Shown here in pieces: positions 57,148-64,000 of a stretch of DNA of 64,000 nucleotides. Under the pieces are notes generated by a model. That model did no database searches, was not told the DNA's origin, and saw only the letters and a program-made list of their open reading frames with translations. The translations under genes and the position numbers were made by a program. Source of the DNA: JADJWR01 sp963847675 (lineage in GTDB: Bacteria; Pseudomonadota; Gammaproteobacteria; Burkholderiales; Burkholderiaceae_F); the NCBI GenBank assembly GCA_963847675.1, contig CAWKAP010000009.1, positions 62,001-126,000 of the forward strand. Direction: 5' to 3'. Every line of letters starts with the position of its first letter. The first letter of the stretch is position 1.

Positions 57148-58953
57148 ATGGCAAGGCGGGCAGGCACCGGCGCGACGCGAAAGGCCAAGCGCGTCAGGCG
57201 AAGCGGCGTTGAAGATCGAGCAGCGTCCCGCGGTGGCGACGCGGACCGGGCTGCACCGACCGCGGCCGATGCCACCGCGTCGCCCAATCCGTGGCTGGCG
57301 ATGTGGTCGAGCCTGGCCGAGTCGCTGAACGCAGCCGCGCAGCCGACCGCGCCGCCACAGTTCAGCGTGGACACGCAACGGGTGAGCGAGCTTCAGGGCC
57401 GCTACGTCGAACAGTTGTCCGGGCTCTGGCGCGACTTCATCGAGCGCCCCGAAAAGGCCAACGAACCGATCAAGGACAAGCGCTTCGACGACCCGGCCTG
57501 GCAGGGCAATCCGTTCGCCTCGTTCTACGCGCGCGCCTATCTGCTGAATGCGGACTTCATGAACCGGCTCGCCGACACGGTCGAAACCGACCGCAAGACC
57601 AAGCGGCGCGTGAAGTTCGCGGTATCGCAGTTCGTCGAGGCGGCATCGCCGTCGAACTACCTGGCGCTGAACCCGAAGGCGCAGAAGACGTTGATCGAAA
57701 GCCGCGGCGAGAGCCTGAAGGCCGGCATGGCCAACCTGCTGCAGGACCTGCAGAACGGCAAGATCTCGCAGAGCGACGAGTCGGCCTTCGAGATCGGCCG
57801 CAACGTCGCCACCAGCGAAGGCATGGTCGTCTACGAGAACCGGCTGTTTCAATTGATCCAGTACAAGCCGCTGACGCCGAAGGTGCGTGCGCGCCCCTTC
57901 CTGTTCGTGCCGCCGTCGATCAACAAGTTCTACATCCTCGACCTGCAGCCCGACAACTCGATGGTCCGCTACGCGGTCGAGCAGGGCAACACGGTCTTCC
58001 TGATGTCGTGGAAGAACCCGCACGAGCCGGAGCGCAACCTCACCTGGGACGACTACCTCGAGCAGGGGCCGATCGAGGCGATCCACGTCGTGCAGGAAAT
58101 CACCGGCGCGAAGCAGCTCAACGTGCTCGGCTTCTGCGTCGGCGGCACGATCCTCGCCACCGCGCTGGCGGTGATGTACGCGCGCGGCGAGGACCCGATC
58201 ACCAGCCTGACGCTGATGACGTCACTGCTCGACTTCGAGGACGCCGGGGTGCTCGAGGTGTTCATCGACGAGGCGCACGTGCGGATGCGTGAAAGAAGCC
58301 TCGGCAAGGGCGGCCTGATGCCGGGCAAGGACCTGGCGAACACCTTTTCCAGCCTGCGGCCGAACGACCTGGTGTGGAACTACGTCGTCAGCAACTATCT
58401 CGAAGGCAAGCAGCCGCCCGCGTTCGACCTGCTGTACTGGAATGGCGACGGCACTAATCTGCCGGGCCCCATGTACTGCTGGTACCTGCGTAACATGTAC
58501 CTGGAGAACAAGCTGCGCGTGCCGAACGCGCTGAAGTGCTGCGGCGTGCCGGTCGACCTGGGCCGTATCAAGGTGCCGACCTACGTGTTTGCCGCCGTCG
58601 AAGACCACATCGTGCCGTGGAAGGCGGGTTATGCGTCGGCGAGGGCAGTCCCGGGAGACAAGGCGCACGGCACGCGTTTCGTGCTTGGCGCCAGCGGCCA
58701 TATTGCCGGATCGATCAATCCGCCGTCGAAGAACCGCCGCAGCTACTGGGTGGCGGCCGACCGGTCGCTGCCGGCCACCGCAGAGGTCTGGCTGCGCGAC
58801 GCGAGCGAGAAGCCGGGCAGCTGGTGGACCGACTGGAGCGCCTGGCTGAAACAGTTCTCCGGCGGCGAGAAAGCGGCGCCGAAATCCTACGGCAGCCGGA
58901 AATACAGGCCGATCGAGCCGGCGCCGGGGCGCTACGTCAAGGAAAAGGCCTGA
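57148..58953 (+). CDS. phaC: Class I poly(3-hydroxyalkanoate) synthase
   Basis: A 601-residue class I PHA synthase that polymerises (R)-3-hydroxybutyryl-CoA at the granule surface. The lipase-like box is LGFCVGGTIL with nucleophile Cys330; the catalytic Asp is in VFAAVEDHIVPW and the His in GASGHIAGSINPP. The N-terminal 50 residues are Arg/Ala-rich and variable. The ATG giving MARRAG has AGGAGA eight nt upstream; in-frame sequence continues further upstream but overlaps the promoter. It begins the phaC-phaA-phaB-phaR group. Confidence 0.96.
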   Translation: MARRAGTGATRKAKRVRRSGVEDRAASRGGDADRAAPTAADATASPNPWLAMWSSLAESLNAAAQPTAPPQFSVDTQRVSELQGRYVEQLSGLWRDFIERPEKANEPIKDKRFDDPAWQGNPFASFYARAYLLNADFMNRLADTVETDRKTKRRVKFAVSQFVEAASPSNYLALNPKAQKTLIESRGESLKAGMANLLQDLQNGKISQSDESAFEIGRNVATSEGMVVYENRLFQLIQYKPLTPKVRARPFLFVPPSINKFYILDLQPDNSMVRYAVEQGNTVFLMSWKNPHEPERNLTWDDYLEQGPIEAIHVVQEITGAKQLNVLGFCVGGTILATALAVMYARGEDPITSLTLMTSLLDFEDAGVLEVFIDEAHVRMRERSLGKGGLMPGKDLANTFSSLRPNDLVWNYVVSNYLEGKQPPAFDLLYWNGDGTNLPGPMYCWYLRNMYLENKLRVPNALKCCGVPVDLGRIKVPTYVFAAVEDHIVPWKAGYASARAVPGDKAHGTRFVLGASGHIAGSINPPSKNRRSYWVAADRSLPATAEVWLRDASEKPGSWWTDWSAWLKQFSGGEKAAPKSYGSRKYRPIEPAPGRYVKEKA

Positions 58954-58979
58954 AGGCCCCGGGCTGACATCCAAACCAG

Positions 58980-59003
58980 CGGCGTGCCGGGTCCGGTACG
59001 CCG
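58980..59003 (+). other. Hairpin between phaC and phaA
   Basis: CGGCGTGCCG and CGGTACGCCG form a 10-bp stem with one G-U pair and a GGTC loop, 26 nt after the phaC stop. There is no T-run, so it is not a standard terminator. It may affect mRNA stability or the ratio of phaC to phaA expression. Confidence 0.5.
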
Positions 59004-59012
59004 GCAAATCAC

Positions 59013-59022
59013 GGAGGTGATC
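59013..59022 (+). promoter_or_regulatory. Very strong ribosome binding site of phaA
   Basis: GGAGGTGATC is a 10-base match to the complement of the usual 16S rRNA 3' end (GATCACCTCC). The core GGAGG lies about 7 nt before the phaA ATG. Few genes in the window have so extended a match, which predicts high thiolase expression. Confidence 0.75.
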
Positions 59023-59024
59023 TC

Positions 59025-60203
<1,179 letters not shown>

Positions 60204-60214
60204 GACCGGGAAGG

Positions 60215-60299
60215 GTGGAACGTGAAAGGTGAATTGACGCCGGCACGGCGCCGGGCATTTCACGCAACGCGTTCCACGTTTCACATTTCGCGTTTCACA
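60215..60299. repeat. Inverted heptad-repeat element between phaA and phaB
   Basis: The left array is GTGGAAC, GTGAAAG, GTGAATT. After a GC-rich centre (CGGCGCCG palindrome), the right array is TTTCACG, CAACGCG, TTCCACG, TTTCACA, TTTCGCG, TTTCACA in unbroken 7-nt phase. CGTGAAA pairs with TTTCACG and GTGGAA with TTCCAC, so it can fold. It is the clearest of the three similar elements in the window. Confidence 0.65.
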
Positions 60300-60320
60300 T
60301 AGACGACAAAGGAGACAACG

Positions 60321-61055
60321 ATGGCAAAACTCGCATACGTCACGGGCGGCATGGGCGGCATCGGCACCGCGATCTGCCAGCGGTTGCACAAGGCAGGCTT
60401 CAAGGTCATCGCCGGCTGCGGTCCGACGCGGGACTTCAACAAGTGGCTGGGCGAGCAGAAGGCGCTCGGCTACGAGTTTCATGCATCGGTCGGCAACGTC
60501 GGTGACTGGACCTCCACGGTCGAGGCGTTCACGAAGGCGAAGGCCGAGCACGGCTCGATCGACGTGCTGGTCAACAACGCCGGCATCACGCGCGACCGGC
60601 TTTTCCTCAAGATGACGCGCGAGGACTGGGACGCGGTGATCAACACCAACCTGACCAGCATGTTCAACGTCACCAAGCAGGTGGTGCCCGACATGGTCGA
60701 GAAGGGCTGGGGCCGGATCATCCAGATCTCGTCGGTCAACGGCGAGAAAGGCCAGGCCGGGCAGACCAACTACTCGGCCGCCAAGGCGGGCATGCACGGA
60801 TTCACGATGGCGCTGGCGCAGGAAATGGCGAACAAGGGCGTGACCGTCAACACCGTCAGCCCGGGCTACATCGGTACCGACATGGTGCGGGCAATCAAGC
60901 CGGAGATTCTGGAGAAGATCATCGCCACGATCCCCGTCAAGCGGCTCGGCACGCCGGACGAGATCGGATCGATCGTCACGTGGCTGGCCGGCGACGACTC
61001 CGGCTTCACGACCGGCGCCGACTTCAGCTGCAACGGCGGCCTGCACATGGGTTGA
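60321..61055 (+). CDS. phaB: Acetoacetyl-CoA reductase
   Basis: A 244-residue short-chain dehydrogenase reducing acetoacetyl-CoA to (R)-3-hydroxybutyryl-CoA with NADPH. The cofactor motif is YVTGGMGGIGTAIC, followed by NNAGITRDRLFLKM, the catalytic Ser in IIQISSVNGEKGQAGQ and Tyr-Lys in NYSAAKAGMHGFTMALAQE. The ending FTTGADFSCNGGLHMG matches PhaB. AAAGGAGACAACG precedes the ATG. The preceding gap contains a heptad-repeat element. Confidence 0.96.
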   Translation: MAKLAYVTGGMGGIGTAICQRLHKAGFKVIAGCGPTRDFNKWLGEQKALGYEFHASVGNVGDWTSTVEAFTKAKAEHGSIDVLVNNAGITRDRLFLKMTREDWDAVINTNLTSMFNVTKQVVPDMVEKGWGRIIQISSVNGEKGQAGQTNYSAAKAGMHGFTMALAQEMANKGVTVNTVSPGYIGTDMVRAIKPEILEKIIATIPVKRLGTPDEIGSIVTWLAGDDSGFTTGADFSCNGGLHMG

Positions 61056-61230
61056 AAGCGATTGGGCGGCGGCAGGCCGGAGCGATCGGTTGCGCCGGCT
61101 TGCGCCCGATCGCGCCGGCCGCGGGCGAGCCATCCCCCGTATTGGCTACAATTTGCTGCACAAGCGTGGTGCGAGCGCTCGGCGCGCCGCGCCGCAGCAG
61201 AACCCGCCGGCAATTGAGGGAGACCTGCAG

Positions 61231-61764
61231 ATGGCTGCCGTCCGACTGATCAAGAAGTATCCGAACCGCCGTCTGTACGACACGCAGACGAGCAGCTACA
61301 TCACGCTGGCCGACGTCAAGCAGCTCGTGCTCGACCAGGAGGAGTTCAAGGTCGTCGATGCCAAGAGCAGCGAGGACCTGACGCGGCAGATCCTGATGCA
61401 GATCATCCTCGAGGAGGAGCAGGAAGGGCAGCCGATGTTCACGCCGCCCGTCCTGTCGCAGATCATCCGCAGCTACGGCAACGCCATGCAGGGCATGATG
61501 GGTTCGTACCTCGAGAAGAACGTGCAGGCGTTCGTCGACATCCAGAACAAGCTGCAGGAGCAGAGCCGCGCCTTCTACGACAGCAACAAGGTCGGTCCCG
61601 AGATGTGGACGCAGTTCGTCAACATGCAGGGCCCGATGCTGCAGTCGATGATGTCGAGCTACATCGAGCAGAGCAAGGACCTGTTCATGCAGATGCAGGA
61701 GAACATGAGCAAGCAGGCGCGCTCGATGTTCACCGGCTTCCAGTTGCCGCCGGAAAAGAAGTGA
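61231..61764 (+). CDS. phaR: Polyhydroxyalkanoate synthesis repressor PhaR
   Basis: A 177-residue regulator. The N-terminal DNA/PHB-binding domain shows VRLIKKYPNRRLYDTQTSSYITLADVKQLV, followed by the PHB accumulation domain (MFTPPVLSQIIRSYGNAMQGMMGSYLEKNVQAFVDIQ) and a Met/Gln-rich helical tail. PhaR represses phasin genes and itself and is released when it binds nascent PHB granules. It follows phaB after 175 nt, which may contain its own promoter. GAGGGAGACCTGCAG precedes the ATG. Confidence 0.95.
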   Translation: MAAVRLIKKYPNRRLYDTQTSSYITLADVKQLVLDQEEFKVVDAKSSEDLTRQILMQIILEEEQEGQPMFTPPVLSQIIRSYGNAMQGMMGSYLEKNVQAFVDIQNKLQEQSRAFYDSNKVGPEMWTQFVNMQGPMLQSMMSSYIEQSKDLFMQMQENMSKQARSMFTGFQLPPEKK

Positions 61765-61772
61765 AGGGTGAC

Positions 61773-61810
61773 GGCGGCTCGAGCCGCCAGGTGATGCCCG
61801 CTGCGCGGGC
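61773..61810. terminator. Two hairpins after phaR, possible terminator or attenuator
   Basis: GGCGGCTCGAGCCGCC (61773-61788) is a perfect 16-nt palindrome starting 9 nt after the phaR stop. GCCCGC-TGC-GCGGGC (61796-61810) follows. There is no T-run, so termination would be Rho-dependent or incomplete; the rimO start lies only 7 nt later. Confidence 0.45.
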
Positions 61811-61816
61811 GGCGGC

Positions 61817-63223
61817 TTGATCACGGCACGCAGCAGGGCCTCGCAGCGGCCGCAGGCCGCCTCAGCCTCACCGACCGCGGCGACCTCCGTGGCGATTTCC
61901 AGGATCCCCACCGTCGGTTTCGTCTCGCTCGGCTGCCCCAAGGCGCTGGTCGATTCCGAGCACATCGTTACCCGGCTCCGCGCCGAGGGTTACGCGATGA
62001 GCGGCAGCTACGCGGGCGCCGACCTCGTCGTCGTCAACACCTGCGGCTTCATCGACGCTGCCGTGCAGGAGTCGCTCGACGCGATCGGCGAGGCGCTCGA
62101 CGAGAACGGCCGGGTGATCGTCACCGGTTGCCTCGGCGCACGATCCGAGCGCGGCGAGAACCTGGTGGCCAAGGTCCATCCCAGGGTGCTGGCCGTCACC
62201 GGACCGCATGCCGCCGACGAAGTCCTGGCGCACGTCCATGCACACCTGCCCAGGCCGCACGACCCGTTCACCGACCTCGTGCCGCCGGCAGGCATCAAGC
62301 TGACGCCGAGGCATTACGCGTACCTGAAGATCGCCGAAGGCTGCAACCATCGCTGCACCTTCTGCATCATTCCGTCGATGCGCGGCGACCTCGTCAGCCG
62401 GCCGATCGGCGAAGTGATGCGCGAGGCGGAAAACCTCGTCCGGCAGGGCGTGCGCGAGATTCTGGTCATTTCACAGGACACCAGCGCTTACGGCGTCGAC
62501 GTCAGGTACAGACTCGATTTCGTCGGCGGTCGCGCGGTGAAGACGAGGATGAACGTGCTGGTGCAGGAGCTGGCCCGCCTCGGCGTGTGGGTGCGGCTGC
62601 ACTACGTCTACCCGTACCCGCACGTCGACGAGATCGTGCCGCTGATGGCCGAGGGCAAGGTCCTGCCCTATCTCGACGTTCCTTTCCAGCACTCGCATCC
62701 GCGCGTGCTCAAGGCGATGAAGCGACCGGCCTCCGGCGAGAGAAATCTCGAGCGGGTCCGTGCCTGGCGCTCGATCTGCCCGGACATCACGATCCGGTCG
62801 ACGTTCATCGTCGGTTTTCCGGGAGAAAGCGAGGCCGAGTTCGAGCACCTGCTGCAGTTCCTGCGCGAAGCCGAGCTCGACCGGGTCGGCTGCTTTGCGT
62901 ATTCGCCGGTGGCAGGCGCAGCGGCGAACGCCTTGCCCGGGCAGGTGCCCGACGAAGTCCGCGAGGAAAGACGTGCGCGCTTCATGCAGGTGCAGGAGCA
63001 GATCTCGGCGCAACGCCTGGCTCGCAAGGTCGGCAGCGTGCAGCGCGTCCTGGTCGACGAGGTCGGATCGAAGCTCGCGGTCGGGCGCAGCGCGGGAGAC
63101 GCGCCCGAGATCGACGGCGTCGTCCACGTCCGCACCGGCCGGCGCCGCATCGCAGTCGGCGATTTCGTCGACGTGAAGATCACGTCGGCCGGTCAGCACG
63201 ATCTGCACGGCACGCTCGCATGA
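61817..63223 (+). CDS. rimO: Ribosomal protein S12 methylthiotransferase RimO
   Basis: A 468-residue radical-SAM enzyme that adds a methylthio group to Asp88 of ribosomal protein S12. The N-terminal cluster cysteines are in SLGCPKALVDSE, VVNTCGFIDAA and VTGCLGARSE. The radical-SAM motif is EGCNHRCTFCIIPSMRGDLVSRP, and a TRAM domain ends the protein. SMRGDLVSR distinguishes RimO from MiaB. The TTG start is weak; the first 28 residues are not family-like, so translation may begin later, for example at the codon for the Val before AISRIPTVGF. Confidence 0.93.
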   Translation: MITARSRASQRPQAASASPTAATSVAISRIPTVGFVSLGCPKALVDSEHIVTRLRAEGYAMSGSYAGADLVVVNTCGFIDAAVQESLDAIGEALDENGRVIVTGCLGARSERGENLVAKVHPRVLAVTGPHAADEVLAHVHAHLPRPHDPFTDLVPPAGIKLTPRHYAYLKIAEGCNHRCTFCIIPSMRGDLVSRPIGEVMREAENLVRQGVREILVISQDTSAYGVDVRYRLDFVGGRAVKTRMNVLVQELARLGVWVRLHYVYPYPHVDEIVPLMAEGKVLPYLDVPFQHSHPRVLKAMKRPASGERNLERVRAWRSICPDITIRSTFIVGFPGESEAEFEHLLQFLREAELDRVGCFAYSPVAGAAANALPGQVPDEVREERRARFMQVQEQISAQRLARKVGSVQRVLVDEVGSKLAVGRSAGDAPEIDGVVHVRTGRRRIAVGDFVDVKITSAGQHDLHGTLA

Positions 63224-63864
63224 CGACGAAGTACGTGCTGTACACGGCGCGCCGGTCGGGAGCCGCCAGCGTCGAGGTGATGCTCGGTGCGCTCGGTCTC
63301 GAGTTCGAACTGAAGGACGCGACCCCGTGGAGTGAACCGCCGGGCCCGTGTTTCGAGGAATTGCAGTCGGTCAATCCCCTCGGCCAGTTGCCGACGCTGG
63401 TCACGCCGGGCGGCGAGATCCTGACCGAAAGCGTGGCGGTGCTCTGGACCCTGCTCGAGCGCCACCCCAGCGAGTGGGTGCCGGCGCCTTCGACGTGGGA
63501 GCGCGCCGCCTGTCTGCGCTGGATGCAGTTCGCATCCTCCACTGCGTATGCCGCGGTGGGCGTGGCCGACTATCCGGCGCGCTGGACCACGTCGCGCTCG
63601 CCGGCTGCGCGTGCGGCGGTCGAGCGTGCGGCGGTCGCGCGCATGAAGCTCGCCTGGGACATCGTCGCGCGTGCCTTCCCGCAGAACACCGGTTTCATGC
63701 TGGGGAAGCGGCCATTCGTCTGCGACGTCTATCTCGCCAACCTGTCGCGGTGGTGGAAGATGCGTGACGACCTGCAAGCGGCTTACCCATCTTTTGCCGC
63801 GATGATGGACCGCGTCGATGCGCTGCCCGTCGTCGCTCCGGTATGGAGGCGTCATTGGTCATGA
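63220..63864 (+). CDS. Glutathione S-transferase family protein
   Basis: A 214-residue protein with a thioredoxin-like N-terminal domain (VLYTARRSGAASVEVMLGALGLEFELKDATPW, then NPLGQLPTLVTPGGEILTESVAVLWTLLER with the cis-Pro and glutathione-contacting ES pair) and an all-helical C-terminal domain (about 90-205). The residue usually catalytic (Ser/Cys near position 9-12) reads ARRSGA, so activity may rest on that Ser. The start overlaps the rimO stop (ATGA) and the stop overlaps the next start, indicating a tightly packed operon. Confidence 0.88.
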   Translation: MTTKYVLYTARRSGAASVEVMLGALGLEFELKDATPWSEPPGPCFEELQSVNPLGQLPTLVTPGGEILTESVAVLWTLLERHPSEWVPAPSTWERAACLRWMQFASSTAYAAVGVADYPARWTTSRSPAARAAVERAAVARMKLAWDIVARAFPQNTGFMLGKRPFVCDVYLANLSRWWKMRDDLQAAYPSFAAMMDRVDALPVVAPVWRRHWS

Positions 63865-64000
63865 ACGGGCATCTTCGATGTGTTGCGGCGTCCGTGGCGT
63901 CGGTGTTGCTCGCGGCGGCTGCGCCGGCGGCGGCGCAGATGTCGGTCAGCTTCTACGGCGGGTACCTCGGGAGCAGCGGCGTCGACAACGTCGACAGCGA
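63861..64000 (+). CDS. Exported, probably outer-membrane protein (3' truncated by window edge)
   Basis: About 46 codons are visible. The start ATG overlaps the GST stop (ATGA). MNGHLRCVAASVASVLLAAAAPAAAQ is a signal peptide with an AxA cleavage site, followed by MSVSFYGGYLGSSGVDNVDS, which alternates as in a first beta strand of an outer-membrane barrel. No family can be assigned from this short stretch. Confidence 0.65.
   Translation, partial: MNGHLRCVAASVASVLLAAAAPAAAQMSVSFYGGYLGSSGVDNVDS

Overview
The window is a GC-rich (about two-thirds G+C by eye), densely coded chromosomal segment from a betaproteobacterium. Two gene orders point there: the central-metabolism block mdh / gntR-sdhCDAB-sdhE-gltA with odhA-odhB-odhL nearby, and phaC-phaA-phaB-phaR followed by rimO, an order I know from Burkholderiales such as Cupriavidus. 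No tRNA, rRNA, insertion sequence, phage or CRISPR array was recognised, so this looks like core chromosome with a few accessory genes.

Layout. 0-10.2 kb: 3' part of an FtsX-type permease, a group II truncated haemoglobin, an AEC transporter, RmuC, an NmrA-type oxidoreductase, a PcfJ-like protein of unknown role, and a DAHP synthase with an aminotransferase. 10.2-15.8 kb: a minus-strand run with a small membrane protein, an Mla-type lipid ABC system (permease, ATPase, MCE protein, lipoprotein), a DUF2237 protein, a zinc alcohol dehydrogenase and a PIN protein. 15.8-27.5 kb: the TCA cluster, with acnA, an MliC-like lysozyme inhibitor, a CitE-like lyase and mdh on the minus strand, divergent from gntR, sdhCDAB, sdhE and gltA, which end in a clear terminator. 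27.5-34.3 kb: a 3-hydroxybutyrate oligomer hydrolase, a small lipoprotein, a broken cyclase-ATPase-TPR regulator and a DsbA-family protein. 34.3-42.7 kb: a minus-strand operon with two NfnAB-like flavoproteins, 2-oxoglutarate:ferredoxin oxidoreductase KorAB, a 738-residue protein of unknown function ending in a [4Fe-4S] ferredoxin domain, and a ComB-like phosphatase. 43.2-49.2 kb: the classical 2-oxoglutarate dehydrogenase complex (odhA, odhB, a PspC gene, odhL), divergent from the Kor operon. 49.3-57.0 kb: housekeeping genes (zapE, a coiled-coil exported protein, a PP2C phosphatase, DUF465, a DinG/YoaA helicase, bamD, rluD, pgeF). 57.0-64.0 kb: polyhydroxybutyrate synthesis and its regulator, rimO, a GST-like protein and the start of an exported protein.

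How it fits together: the window encodes a nearly complete oxidative path from citrate to malate, two alternative 2-oxoglutarate-oxidising systems (NAD-linked OGDH, and ferredoxin-linked Kor with a likely NAD(P)-ferredoxin transhydrogenase), and carbon storage as PHB plus an enzyme to recover PHB oligomers.

The two least expected features are (i) the Nfn-Kor operon with its uncharacterised ferredoxin-fused protein and (ii) intergenic elements built from inverted arrays of 7-nt GTGNNNN units, found between odhA/odhB, odhL/zapE and phaA/phaB. A caution: sdhA, rluD (twice), pgeF, a lipoprotein gene and the TPR regulator carry frameshifts that are all explained by extra single bases. That pattern suggests sequencing error in at least some of them.
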